A DNA stretch of 64,000 nucleotides from Sphingopyxis sp. JAI128 (GTDB lineage Bacteria; Pseudomonadota; Alphaproteobacteria; Sphingomonadales; Sphingomonadaceae). The DNA is taken from NCBI RefSeq assembly GCF_014207235.1, contig NZ_JACHDA010000006.1, forward strand, positions 62,001 to 126,000, given 5' to 3'. Both the position numbers and the translations under genes were made by a program. Below the pieces are notes generated by a model. The model did no database searches and had not been told where the DNA came from. It saw only the letters and a program-made list of their open reading frames with translations. Positions within the stretch are counted from its first letter, which is position 1. The number at the start of each line of letters is the position of its first letter. Shown piece by piece: positions 1-8,823 of this stretch.

Positions 1-11
1 TCCCTATCGGG

Positions 12-25
12 CCAACAGTTGTTGG
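12..25. promoter_or_regulatory. Operator-like inverted repeat upstream of first serine hydrolase
   Basis: The arms CCAACA and TGTTGG are separated by two bases, and flanking GGG/CCC lengthen the symmetry with one mismatch. The element lies about 70 bp before the ATG at 94, a plausible place for a repressor or activator site. No cognate regulator is visible, and the window edge cuts off further context. Confidence 0.3.
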
Positions 26-93
26 TCCCTTGGTAAGGGGTCGCGCGGCTTGCCGCAAGGTGTGACAGGCGCGCCAGACAAAAGGGGAAAGCG

Positions 94-2073
94 ATGCGTT
101 TCATTCGCAAGGCGATGATCGGGCTGGCGGCCTTTGCCGCATTGCCGCTCGCGGCGCAGGGACCGGTGCCCGCGCCAGCGGTAAAGAAGGCCGAGGCGAC
201 CGCGCCGGTTGCCAAGACGGCGGCGGCGCCGGTCGCGTTCGATCCGAAGGATCTCGAAGCGTGGATGGACGGCTATCTGCCCTATGCGCTCGAACGCGGA
301 CGCATTCCCGGCGCGGTTGTCGTCGTCGTGCGCGGCGGCGAGGTCGTGCTCCAGAAGGGCTATGGCTATTCGGATGTCGCCAAGCGCGCGCCGGTCCTGC
401 CCGAGACGACGCTTTTCCGCCCGGGCTCGGTGTCGAAGCTGCTGACCTGGACTGCGGTGATGCAACAGGTCGAGGCCGGCAAGATCGACCTCGACAAGGA
501 CGTCAACGCCTATCTCGATTTCAAGATTCCGCCCTATGAGGGCAAGCCGGTGACGATGCGCAACATCATGACGCACACCGCGGGCTTCGAGGAATCGGTC
601 CGCCACCTGATCAGCAGCGATCCCAAGGCAGCGATGACGCTGAAGAAGCAGATGCCGCTTGCGCTGCCCGAGCGTGTTTTCGCGCCCGGCACGACCCCGG
701 CCTATTCCAACTACGCCACGGCGCTCGCGGGCTATATTGTCGAGCGCGTCAGCGGCGAAGATTTCGACAGCTATATCGAAAATCATATCTTCCAGCCGCT
801 CGGCATGACGCATTCGTCGTTCCGCCAGCCGCTTCCCGCGCGGCTCGTGCCGCATATGTCAAAGGGCTATCCCGACATTACCCAAAAGCCCGAGCCATTC
901 GAAATGGTGATCCCCGCACCCGCGGGCAGCCTGTCGTCGAGCGGCGCCGACATGGCCAAATTCATGATCGCGCACCTCGATGACGGCGCGGGGCTGATGA
1001 AACCCGAAACTGCGCAGATGATGCATGATTTCAAGGCACCCGGCGTCGGACCGCTCAACAGCATGGCGCTCGGCTTCTACGAACAATGGGTCAACGGCCA
1101 CCGCGCGATCGCACATGGCGGCGACACCGTATGGTTCCACTCCTATCTGTGGTTGTTCCCCGATGCGGATACCGGCGTCTTCATCTCGATGAACAGCGCG
1201 GGCAAGGACGGCGCGGCGGGGGCGGTGCGCAGCGCGCTGTTCCACAAATTTGCCGATCGCTACCTGCCGGGCCCGGCCGAAAAGCCGACCCAGATCGATA
1301 CCAAGACGGCGCGTGAGCACGCGCAGACGATGGTCGGTAACTATATTGCCAGCCGCGGGAGCTTCACCAATTTCATGAGCCTGTTCGGTCTGCTCGGTCA
1401 GGCAACCATCGGGTTGACCGAGGACGGCAAGATCACGCTCCCCGCGCTCGATGGGCTCAGCGCCGGTGCGCGTGACTGGGTTGAGGTCGAACCCTTTGTG
1501 TGGCGCGACACGGGCACAGGCGAACGCCTCGCCGCCGAGGTCAAGGAGGGCCGCGTCGTGCGCTGGAGCCTCGATGCCGGCTCGCCCTTCATGGTGTTCG
1601 AACCCGCGCCCGCAAGCGTCAATGCGGCATGGCTCAACCCGGCGCTCGTCTTCGCCTTCGGGATCATCCTGCTCGCGGCGCTGGCATGGCCGGTGCGCGC
1701 GCTGGTGCGCCGCAGCTTCAAGGCCGAGTTCGCGCTTCAGGGACAGTCGCTCCGCGTCTATCGTCTGAGCCGTGTCTTCGCTTGGCTCGCGATCGGCGCG
1801 CTCGCCGGCTGGATCGGGCTGATCGCGGCCTTTTCGGCCGATATCGGCAGCATCGGCGGACCGCTCGACTGGCTCATTCACCTGCTGCGCATCCTGACCC
1901 CGCTCGCCGCCTTCGGTCTGTTGGCGACGGCGGCCTGGCACCTGTGGCTCAGCATCAAGGACAAGCGCCGCTGGACGATGAAGCTCGGCGCGGTGCTGCT
2001 GATCCTCGCCGCGCTCGTGCTCGTCTGGGTGACGCTCGTCTTCCACCTTTACGGCTTCGGGATGGTCTATTGA
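94..2073 (+). CDS. Serine hydrolase (class C beta-lactamase / DD-peptidase fold) with C-terminal membrane domain
   Basis: This 659-residue protein has an N-terminal signal peptide (about residues 1-21) and a penicillin-recognising serine hydrolase domain (about 50-400). The family motifs are present: SVSK at 112-115 (nucleophile and general base), YSN at 204-206 and HGG at 341-343. After a beta-rich linker, about four hydrophobic segments occupy roughly residues 512-657, so the catalytic domain is probably anchored in the inner membrane facing the periplasm. Relatives include D-aminopeptidases, DD-carboxypeptidases and esterases, so the substrate cannot be fixed from motifs. The context (DgcA, DgcN, dipeptidases) favours a peptide containing D-residues. 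The ATG is preceded by the purine-rich AAAAGGGGAAAG. The stop overlaps the next start (TGATG). Confidence 0.88.
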   Translation: MRFIRKAMIGLAAFAALPLAAQGPVPAPAVKKAEATAPVAKTAAAPVAFDPKDLEAWMDGYLPYALERGRIPGAVVVVVRGGEVVLQKGYGYSDVAKRAPVLPETTLFRPGSVSKLLTWTAVMQQVEAGKIDLDKDVNAYLDFKIPPYEGKPVTMRNIMTHTAGFEESVRHLISSDPKAAMTLKKQMPLALPERVFAPGTTPAYSNYATALAGYIVERVSGEDFDSYIENHIFQPLGMTHSSFRQPLPARLVPHMSKGYPDITQKPEPFEMVIPAPAGSLSSSGADMAKFMIAHLDDGAGLMKPETAQMMHDFKAPGVGPLNSMALGFYEQWVNGHRAIAHGGDTVWFHSYLWLFPDADTGVFISMNSAGKDGAAGAVRSALFHKFADRYLPGPAEKPTQIDTKTAREHAQTMVGNYIASRGSFTNFMSLFGLLGQATIGLTEDGKITLPALDGLSAGARDWVEVEPFVWRDTGTGERLAAEVKEGRVVRWSLDAGSPFMVFEPAPASVNAAWLNPALVFAFGIILLAALAWPVRALVRRSFKAEFALQGQSLRVYRLSRVFAWLAIGALAGWIGLIAAFSADIGSIGGPLDWLIHLLRILTPLAAFGLLATAAWHLWLSIKDKRRWTMKLGAVLLILAALVLVWVTLVFHLYGFGMVY

Positions 2074-3080
2074 TGGCGACACAGCAGGCCTCGAAATTGA
2101 CGCTCGACCTTCGGGTCGAGCGTTTTCCCTATCACCAGCCCTTCCGCATCTCGGGTCATGTCTTCACCGAAACCGCGCTGCTCGTCGCCGAAATATCCGA
2201 CGGCGCGCGCGTTGGGCGCGGCGAGGGGGCGGGGGTTTATTATCTTGGCGACGACATCGATCATATGCTGGCCGAAGCGGTGCGGGTGCGCGGCGCGATC
2301 GAGAATGGTGCAACGCGCGAGGAATTGCAGCGCCTGCTTCCTCCCGGCGGTGCGCGCAATGCGATCGACTGCGCATTTTGGGACCTGGAGGCGAAGCAAA
2401 CGGGGCGCCCCGTTTGGGAATTGGCCGGGCTGGAACAGCCCAAGGCCCTGCGCTCGACCCTGACGCTCGGCGCCGACCGCGCCGAGAATATGGCGAAGGC
2501 CGCATTGGCGATCGACCCGGAAGCGCCGGTCAAGGTCAAGCTGACGGGCGACCTCGCCGATGACCTCGCGCGCGTCGAAGCGATCCGCGCTGCACGGCCC
2601 GACGCGTGGATAGGCGTCGATGCCAATCAGGGTTACGACGTCGCCACGCTCGCCGACCTGCTCCCGGTGCTCGTCTCGGCACGCGTCGCGCAGCTCGAAC
2701 AGCCGCTGAAGCGCGGCCGCGAGCCCGATCTCGACGGGTTGGAACGGCCGCTGCCGTTCGTCGCGGACGAAAGCGCGCTCTCGCTCGCCGATACCGCCTC
2801 GCTCGTCGGGCGCTTCGACATCGTCAACATCAAGCTCGATAAATGCGGCGGCCTGACCGAAGGCCTCGCAATCGCGCGGCAGGCGAAAAAGCTCGGTCTC
2901 GATGTGATGGTCGGCAACATGATGGGGACAAGCCTGTCGATGGCGCCGTCCTATCTGGTGGGACAGCTCTGCGACATCGTCGACCTCGATGGACCGACGT
3001 TCCTTGCGCGCGATCGTGTGCCCGGCGTCGGATATCGCGGCGGGATGATCCATTGCCCGGCAGAAATTTGGGGTTCATGA
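2073..3080 (+). CDS. dgcA: N-acetyl-D-glutamate racemase / dipeptide epimerase, enolase superfamily
   Basis: A 335-residue muconate-lactonizing-type member of the enolase superfamily. The family active-site pattern is complete: K154-x-K156, metal ligands D183, E209 and D232, and the NIKLDKCGG segment at 252-260 carrying the second catalytic lysine. Such proteins are usually annotated L-Ala-D/L-Glu epimerase. Those paired with DUF1611 (DgcN) act as DgcA, racemising N-acetyl-D-Glu to N-acetyl-L-Glu in D-glutamate catabolism. A DgcN homologue lies 3.5 kb downstream in the same locus, which favours DgcA. Dipeptide epimerisation of a murein-derived Ala-Glu remains possible. The start overlaps the upstream stop by one base, so the two genes are translationally coupled. 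Confidence 0.85.
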   Translation: MATQQASKLTLDLRVERFPYHQPFRISGHVFTETALLVAEISDGARVGRGEGAGVYYLGDDIDHMLAEAVRVRGAIENGATREELQRLLPPGGARNAIDCAFWDLEAKQTGRPVWELAGLEQPKALRSTLTLGADRAENMAKAALAIDPEAPVKVKLTGDLADDLARVEAIRAARPDAWIGVDANQGYDVATLADLLPVLVSARVAQLEQPLKRGREPDLDGLERPLPFVADESALSLADTASLVGRFDIVNIKLDKCGGLTEGLAIARQAKKLGLDVMVGNMMGTSLSMAPSYLVGQLCDIVDLDGPTFLARDRVPGVGYRGGMIHCPAEIWGS

Positions 3081-3088
3081 CAATTTGA

Positions 3089-3124
3089 TGTCCTAAACGG
3101 GTTGACAATTTTCTGATTAGGACA
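3089..3124. promoter_or_regulatory. Inverted repeat flanking a -35 element before the dipeptidase/TonB operon
   Basis: A perfect 8-bp inverted repeat, TGTCCTAA (3089-3096) and TTAGGACA (3117-3124), brackets a consensus -35 TTGACA (3102-3107). An AATAGT at 3124-3129 lies 16 bp downstream as a possible -10. A direct repeat TGACAATTT also occurs at 3078-3086 and 3103-3111. This is the only sizeable gap in the locus and is AT-richer than its surroundings. A regulator binding here would control the dipeptidase, the TonB receptor and the genes after them. The regulator's identity is unknown. Confidence 0.45.
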
Positions 3125-3162
3125 ATAGTCTTTAAATCGAGATTTCATTGAGGGAGGCTGGA

Positions 3163-4305
3163 ATGACGTCGTCATTCCCGATGACGCGCCGTGCGGCACT
3201 CGCGGGCGCGGCCGGGGTCGCTTTGTCTGCGCCGATGGTGGGCCGCGGGGCCTATGCCTTCGCGGCGGCGCCGACGAAGGCCTATTCGCGCCGCGCCGTC
3301 GACCTCGTTGCCTCGTCGCTGGTCATCGACATGCTGGCGCCGCTCAAAATCACCATGTCGCCGGACTATGTCGCGCACCGGCTGACCGATGCCGAGGCCG
3401 CCGAGTTCCGGGCGTCGGGCATCACCGGCTTTCACAACGCCTATGGCCTCGGCGGCCCCGATGCGAAGCAGCAGGCGCTCGAATTTCTTGCCGGGTGGCA
3501 GGGTTTCGCCGGGCGCAACAGCCATGTCTTCACGCTCGTCGACGGCGTCGCCGATCTCGACCGCGCCAAGGCGGAAAAGAAATGCGCGGTCATCATGGGC
3601 ATCCAGAATGCCGAGCATTTCGATAAGGTCGAGGACGTCGCGCTGTTCCGCCGCCTCGGCCTCCGCTGCGCCCAGCTCACCTACAACAGCCAGAACCGGA
3701 TCGGATCGGGCAGCACCGAGCGCGTCGACGGCGGGGTCAGCGATTACGGCGCGGCGATCATCGCCGAAATGGAAAAGCAGAAGATGCTCGTCGACGTCTC
3801 GCATTGCGGCGACAGGACGACGTTGGACGCGATCGCCATCGCGAAGGGCCCGGTCGCGATCACCCACAGCAATGCCCGCGCGCTGGTCGATCATCCGCGC
3901 GTCAAGACCGACGAGGCAATCGAGGCGCTCGCCGCAAAGGGCGGGGTGATGGGTATCACCGGCGTGCGCATGTTCGTGCGAACGAGCGACCCCACCAATG
4001 TCGGGCACATGGCCGACCATATCGACCATGTCGCCAAGCTTGTCGGCATCGACCATGTGGGGATTGGCTCGGACGCCGACCTTCACGGTTATGACGACAT
4101 GAAGCCGGAAGAATATGCCGCGCTCAAGGCCGGCTACAAGGGCAGCTACGCCTTTCGCGACAAGATCGACATCGATGGCTTCGACCATCCTTTGAAGACC
4201 TTCGACCTCGTCGAGGAACTCATTCGCCGCAACTATTCGAACGACAATATCCGGGCCGTGCTCGGCGGCAATTTCCGCCGCCTGCTCGCCCAAGTCTGGG
4301 GGTAA
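3163..4305 (+). CDS. M19 (renal-type) membrane dipeptidase, atypical metal site
   Basis: A 380-residue peptidase family M19 protein with a Tat-like N-terminus (RR at 9-10, then an alanine-rich hydrophobic stretch), so it is probably exported. Family members cleave dipeptides, tolerate a D-residue in the second position, and use two zinc ions. Several landmarks are present: VDVSH and ITHS (the two histidines) and GSDAD (aspartate). The usual N-terminal HxD pair is replaced by VIDML around residue 56, and the bridging glutamate position reads IQNAE. Metal binding or substrate may therefore differ from the second M19 enzyme of this locus. The ATG at 3163 was chosen for its GGGAGG Shine-Dalgarno. 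The TonB receptor starts 4 bp after the stop. Confidence 0.85.
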   Translation: MTSSFPMTRRAALAGAAGVALSAPMVGRGAYAFAAAPTKAYSRRAVDLVASSLVIDMLAPLKITMSPDYVAHRLTDAEAAEFRASGITGFHNAYGLGGPDAKQQALEFLAGWQGFAGRNSHVFTLVDGVADLDRAKAEKKCAVIMGIQNAEHFDKVEDVALFRRLGLRCAQLTYNSQNRIGSGSTERVDGGVSDYGAAIIAEMEKQKMLVDVSHCGDRTTLDAIAIAKGPVAITHSNARALVDHPRVKTDEAIEALAAKGGVMGITGVRMFVRTSDPTNVGHMADHIDHVAKLVGIDHVGIGSDADLHGYDDMKPEEYAALKAGYKGSYAFRDKIDIDGFDHPLKTFDLVEELIRRNYSNDNIRAVLGGNFRRLLAQVWG

Positions 4306-4309
4306 GACG

Positions 4310-6619
4310 ATGAACAAGGGACTTTTGGTAGCAGCAAGCATGGTCGCGGTGATCGCCGCGATGCCGGTACAGGCGCAGGAAGCGGGCGACGGTGAGGCGC
4401 CGAACGAAATCGTCGTGACCGCCCAAAAGCGCGTGCAGACGCTGGCGGAAATCCCGCAGTCGATCTCGGTTGTCGGCGGTGAGCGGCTCGAACAGCAGGC
4501 GGCGACCAGCTTCGTCGACTATGCGGCGCTCGTCCCCGGGCTTAGCTTGCAGCAGGCCAATCCCGGCCAAACCCGCATCGTGCTTCGCGGGATCAACACG
4601 GGCGGCGCCAGCCCGACCGCCGCCGTCTATGTCGACGATACGCCATTCGGCCCGAGCACCGGCCAAAGCAATGGCGCGGTACTCGCAGGCGATATCGATA
4701 CATTCGATATCGAGCGGGTCGAAATCCTTCGTGGGCCGCAGGGCACCCTGTATGGCGCCAATTCGCTGGGCGGTCTGCTCAAATTCGTGACGGTCGCGCC
4801 GAAGCTTGGAACGTTCGAAGGCCGCGCGCAGGGTGGCGCCGAAATTACCAAGGGCGGCGACACCGGATGGAACGCGAACGGCGTGCTCAACGTGCCGCTG
4901 GGTGACACGATAGCGCTGCGGGCAAGCGGCTATTATCGCAAGGCCGGGGGATTTATCGACACGGTCGGCATCGCCCGCGACGATGCCAATGATTATGAAA
5001 GTTACGGTGGGCGCGCGTCGCTCTTGTTCAAGCCCGGCGAAGCGCTGTCGGTCCGGCTGACGGCGATCGCGCAAAATATCCGGGCCAACTCGCAGGGAAC
5101 GTTCGACGCCGACCCCGTAACCCTGGAGCCCTTGGCGACCGATCCCAACAGCGGCGCGTCGACCGCAGGGCGCCTTACCCGCTCGGAGTTTTTTCCCGAG
5201 CAGAATAATGTCGATTACCGCCTCTATAATGGAGTCGTCGATTGGGATTTCGGACCTGTTTCGCTCACCTCGGTCACCAGTTACGGCAAGCTGACCCAGC
5301 GCCAGATCTACGATGCCAGCTATCAACTCGTTGGCATCGCCGATGCAATTTACGGGGGGCCGGGCGTCCCTCCGCTCGGCACGACATTCCCGGCGCTCGC
5401 CGGGCAAAAGAAGTTCACGCAGGAGTTGCGGCTCCAGTCGGCCGACAACGACAGTTTCGAATGGCTCGTCGGCGGCTATTACACACATGAGAAGGGCAGG
5501 TTGTTTCAGCGATATCTTCCGTTTGTCCTTTCGACTGGCGAAGCGATCGATCCGACGTTAACGCTTCCGGCGGGACCGAACGGTGCCGACGTCACCTTCC
5601 CCAATTTCCTCAGTGCCGAACTCGATTCGACATATAAGGAATATGCCGGCTTCGGCAGCGTGACCTGGCATTTGTCGCCGCGCTTCGACATCACCGCAGG
5701 CGGGCGCTACAGCCATAACAAACAGCGAACCAACCAGGTGCTCGACGGATCGCTGCTGTTTTTCTCCGGTGCGACCGTCATCCCCGATATCGTGAACGGA
5801 AAATCGTCGGAAAATGTGTTTACCTGGTCGGTCGCGCCTCGTTTCGAACTCAATGACAACACAACGCTCTATGCACGCGTGGCAAAGGGCTATCGCCCCG
5901 GTGGGCCCAATGTCGTGCCGCCGGGCGCCGGACCCAATTTCCCTTCGCAATATCGTGCGGACACGCTTGTCAGCTACGAGGCGGGATTCCGTGCCGAAAC
6001 GGCGGATCGCAGCTTCGCGATTGACGCATCGGTCTATTATCTCGACTGGCGCGATATTCAGGTGCTGGTGACCTATGACACGGCGATCGGCCCGGTTAGC
6101 GCCGACGGTAACGGAGACAGCGCCAGCAGCAAGGGTGCGGAAATCACCGCCACCTTGCGTCCGGTGCGGGGACTCGATGTCGTCCTGAACCTTGCCTATA
6201 ACGACGCCAAGCTCGACCAGGATTTACCGGCCGGCAATGGCGGCTTCGCCGGCGACCGGTTGCCCTATGCGCCCGAATGGGCGGCCAATGTATCGGCGGA
6301 CTATGAATGGTCGCTGGGCGGCGATCTGGCGGCCTATGTAGGCGGCAGTGTCAGACTCTCGAGCGAGCAACTCACGGATTTCGACGACGCCTATCAGACG
6401 ACGTTCGGACGGCGATTGACGATCGACGGCCAAGCGGTGGTCGATTTGCGGGCGGGAATTCAGTTCGACCGCTTCAACCTGTCGGTCTATGCCAAGAATC
6501 TGACCAACAGTCTGGCTTTGACGAGCGCCGGATCGTTCGGTGCGCGCCCGGGGACGGCGGTGCTGGTCGCTCCCATTCGGCCGCGAACCGTCGGTTTCAC
6601 CCTCGGTGCAACCTTCTAG
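4310..6619 (+). CDS. TonB-dependent outer-membrane receptor
   Basis: A 769-residue receptor with a signal peptide ending near AQA, a TonB box (EIVVTAQKR), a plug domain with the VEILRGPQGTLYG segment, and a beta-barrel ending in an aromatic residue (GATF). There is no N-terminal signalling (STN) domain, so it is not a transducer for the ECF sigma factor further along. It is of the FyuA/CirA-like type common in sphingomonads. Its place between a dipeptidase and DgcN suggests uptake of peptides or murein fragments, but substrate specificity cannot be read from the sequence. Confidence 0.93.
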   Translation: MNKGLLVAASMVAVIAAMPVQAQEAGDGEAPNEIVVTAQKRVQTLAEIPQSISVVGGERLEQQAATSFVDYAALVPGLSLQQANPGQTRIVLRGINTGGASPTAAVYVDDTPFGPSTGQSNGAVLAGDIDTFDIERVEILRGPQGTLYGANSLGGLLKFVTVAPKLGTFEGRAQGGAEITKGGDTGWNANGVLNVPLGDTIALRASGYYRKAGGFIDTVGIARDDANDYESYGGRASLLFKPGEALSVRLTAIAQNIRANSQGTFDADPVTLEPLATDPNSGASTAGRLTRSEFFPEQNNVDYRLYNGVVDWDFGPVSLTSVTSYGKLTQRQIYDASYQLVGIADAIYGGPGVPPLGTTFPALAGQKKFTQELRLQSADNDSFEWLVGGYYTHEKGRLFQRYLPFVLSTGEAIDPTLTLPAGPNGADVTFPNFLSAELDSTYKEYAGFGSVTWHLSPRFDITAGGRYSHNKQRTNQVLDGSLLFFSGATVIPDIVNGKSSENVFTWSVAPRFELNDNTTLYARVAKGYRPGGPNVVPPGAGPNFPSQYRADTLVSYEAGFRAETADRSFAIDASVYYLDWRDIQVLVTYDTAIGPVSADGNGDSASSKGAEITATLRPVRGLDVVLNLAYNDAKLDQDLPAGNGGFAGDRLPYAPEWAANVSADYEWSLGGDLAAYVGGSVRLSSEQLTDFDDAYQTTFGRRLTIDGQAVVDLRAGIQFDRFNLSVYAKNLTNSLALTSAGSFGARPGTAVLVAPIRPRTVGFTLGATF

Positions 6620-6637
6620 GAATTGGGAGTGAGTCTT

Positions 6638-7678
6638 ATGAACGCGCCCACCGGCAGACTGGCCGAAAGCCTGACCCTGCCGCAACCCTATCTGCTGTTC
6701 CTCGGCGATACGACCGAGGCGGGCTATGCCAAGACCGCCTTCGGCCTCGCCGACTGGGCCGCCGACCGCTGCGTCGGCGAATATGGGATCGGCGCCTGCT
6801 CGGTCAGCGCCGGCCTGCCGCCGCTGTCGCCCGCCGAGGCGCGGGCCGCGGGGGCCCGGTCGCTGGTGATCGGCGTCGCGAACCAGGGCGGTGTCATCGG
6901 CGACACTTGGGTCGCGGTGCTCGTCCAGGCGATGGAGGCGGGGCTCGACATCGTCAGCGGACTCCATACCAGATTGACGAGCATCCCGGCGCTGGTCGAG
7001 GCGGCGCGGCGCACCGGCCAGCGGCTGATCGACGTTCGCACGCCGCCGCCGTCGATCCCGATCGCCAACGGGCGCAAGCGGAGCGGCAAAAGATTGCTGA
7101 CCGTCGGCACCGATTGCGCGCTCGGCAAGAAATATACCGCGCTCGCGCTGCACCGCGCGTTTGTGGCGCGCGGTATCGACGCCGACTTTCGTGCGACCGG
7201 CCAGACGGGGATCATGATCGCGGGCGGCGGCATGCCGATGGACGCGGTGGTCTCGGATTTCGAGGCCGGCGCGGCGGAAATGCTCAGCCCCGACGCACCC
7301 GAGAGCCATTGGGACCTGATCGAAGGGCAGGGGTCGATCTTCAACCCCGCTTACGCCGCGGTGTCGCTTGGCTTGCTGCACGGCAGCCAGCCCGATGTGT
7401 TCGTGGTCTGCCACGACCCGGCGCGCACGGTGATCCTCGGGATGGAGAGCTTTGCGCTGCCGAGCATCGAGGAAGTGATCGACCTGACGATCCGCCTCGG
7501 CAGCCGCACCAATCCCGCGATCCGCTGCGGCGGGGTGAGCCTCAACACATCGGCCTATGACGCCGATGCGGCCGAGGCGCTGATGGCGGCCGAGCGGCAA
7601 CGCCTCGGGCTGCCGGTGACCGATCCGATCCGCGGCGGCGCGTCGTTCGATGCGCTCGTGGACAATATTCTCGCATGA
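6638..7678 (+). CDS. dgcN: D-glutamate N-acetyltransferase, DUF1611 family
   Basis: A 346-residue DUF1611 protein. An N-terminal Rossmann-like half (about 1-135) is followed by a P-loop-like half starting at GTDCALGKKYT. The family was long annotated as an NAD-dependent epimerase or GTPase-like protein. DgcN members acetylate D-Glu so that DgcA can racemise it. The co-occurrence with the DgcA homologue at 2073 supports this. ATG 6638 follows GGGAG by 8 bp. The gene starts 18 bp after the TonB receptor and its stop overlaps the next ATG by 4 bp (ATGA), so it is in the same transcription unit. Confidence 0.82.
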   Translation: MNAPTGRLAESLTLPQPYLLFLGDTTEAGYAKTAFGLADWAADRCVGEYGIGACSVSAGLPPLSPAEARAAGARSLVIGVANQGGVIGDTWVAVLVQAMEAGLDIVSGLHTRLTSIPALVEAARRTGQRLIDVRTPPPSIPIANGRKRSGKRLLTVGTDCALGKKYTALALHRAFVARGIDADFRATGQTGIMIAGGGMPMDAVVSDFEAGAAEMLSPDAPESHWDLIEGQGSIFNPAYAAVSLGLLHGSQPDVFVVCHDPARTVILGMESFALPSIEEVIDLTIRLGSRTNPAIRCGGVSLNTSAYDADAAEALMAAERQRLGLPVTDPIRGGASFDALVDNILA

Positions 7679-8823
7679 GTGTGGGCGAGACGGGCAGCAG
7701 GGTGCGGGGTTCCAACTGGTTCCAACGCTTCCTGCTGCCCGGTTTCGCGCTGAAAGCCGTGATCATCGGTGGCGGCTATGCAACCGGGCGCGAACTGGCC
7801 GAATATTTCGTGCCGTCCGGGCCGTGGGGCGGACTTGCGGCAATGCTGCTCGCGACCGTCATATGGAGCGTCGTCGCGGCGCTGACATTCGCGCTCGCGC
7901 GCAAGCTCGGCGCCTATGATTATCGCGCCTTTTTCGGAGGGCTGCTCGGTCCGGGATGGATCGCGTTCGAAATCGCCTATCTGGTCTTCGTCGTGCTGAT
8001 CCTCGCCGTGTTCGGCGCCGCTGCCGGCGCCATCGGCGCGGCAACCTTCGGCTGGCCCGAACTCGCAGGGTCGGTGCTGCTCGCACTCGCCATCCTCGGT
8101 TTCACCGCCTTCGGCACCGCGCTGGTCGAGACCTTGTTCCAATATGCCTCGATGCTGATCTATGCGGTCTATGCGCTGTTCCTCGTCTTTGCGCTCGCCA
8201 GTTTCGGCGGATTGATCGCGAGCGGTTTCGCGAATGCGCCGCCGCCCTCGGGCAATTGGGTGGCTGGCGGCATCACCTATGCGAGCTATAATATCGTCGG
8301 CGCGGTCGTCATCCTGCCCGTCCTCCGTCACCTGACGGGCCAGCGCGACGCCGTCGTTGCCGGGCTGATCGCGGGGCCGCTGACGATGCTGCCCGCGATC
8401 CTCTTCTTCGTCGCGATGATGGCTTTCTATCCCGCGATCGGCGGCGAGACGCTGCCCTCCGATTTCCTGCTGCGCCAGATGGCGGTGCCGGGCTTTCATG
8501 TGCTGTTCCAGCTGATGATCTTCGCCGCGCTGCTCGAAAGCGGCGTCGGCGCCATCCACGCGATCAACGAGCGCGTGTCGGGCGTCGTCGAGGCGCGCGG
8601 CCGCCCGCCGCTCGGAACGGGCGCCCGCGCGGCGATCGGCGGCGGCGTGCTGGTCGGTTGCATGTTCGTCGCATCGCGCGTCGGCCTCATCGACCTGATC
8701 GCCAGCGGATACCGCTTCCTCGCGTGGCTGTTCCTTGGCGTGTTCGTGCTGCCCTTGCTCACCGTCGGCATCTGGCGCCTGCTGCGCCCCGCACCCGCTC
8801 CCCCAATGGAGGCCCTGTCATGA
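7675..8823 (+). CDS. YkvI-family multi-spanning membrane protein (probable amino-acid carrier)
   Basis: A 382-residue polytopic protein with about ten hydrophobic segments and the N-terminal GGGYATGRE motif of YkvI-like proteins, which have the fold of amino-acid/sodium symporters. No member's substrate can be assumed. Here it lies between DgcN and a serine hydrolase with overlapping start and stop codons on both sides. Import of D-Glu or of a released amino acid across the inner membrane is therefore the natural inference. Confidence 0.8.
   Translation: MSVGETGSRVRGSNWFQRFLLPGFALKAVIIGGGYATGRELAEYFVPSGPWGGLAAMLLATVIWSVVAALTFALARKLGAYDYRAFFGGLLGPGWIAFEIAYLVFVVLILAVFGAAAGAIGAATFGWPELAGSVLLALAILGFTAFGTALVETLFQYASMLIYAVYALFLVFALASFGGLIASGFANAPPPSGNWVAGGITYASYNIVGAVVILPVLRHLTGQRDAVVAGLIAGPLTMLPAILFFVAMMAFYPAIGGETLPSDFLLRQMAVPGFHVLFQLMIFAALLESGVGAIHAINERVSGVVEARGRPPLGTGARAAIGGGVLVGCMFVASRVGLIDLIASGYRFLAWLFLGVFVLPLLTVGIWRLLRPAPAPPMEALS

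Noticed and set aside
859-2082. 407-codon open frame antisense to the first serine hydrolase
   Set aside because: High GC creates long antisense open frames. The protein is Arg/Glu/Asp-rich without recognisable domains, and the + strand gene has complete catalytic motifs.
4310-6619. TonB receptor as the partner of the ECF/FecR-like genes
   Set aside because: The receptor lacks an N-terminal signalling domain and is on the opposite strand, separated by five genes.
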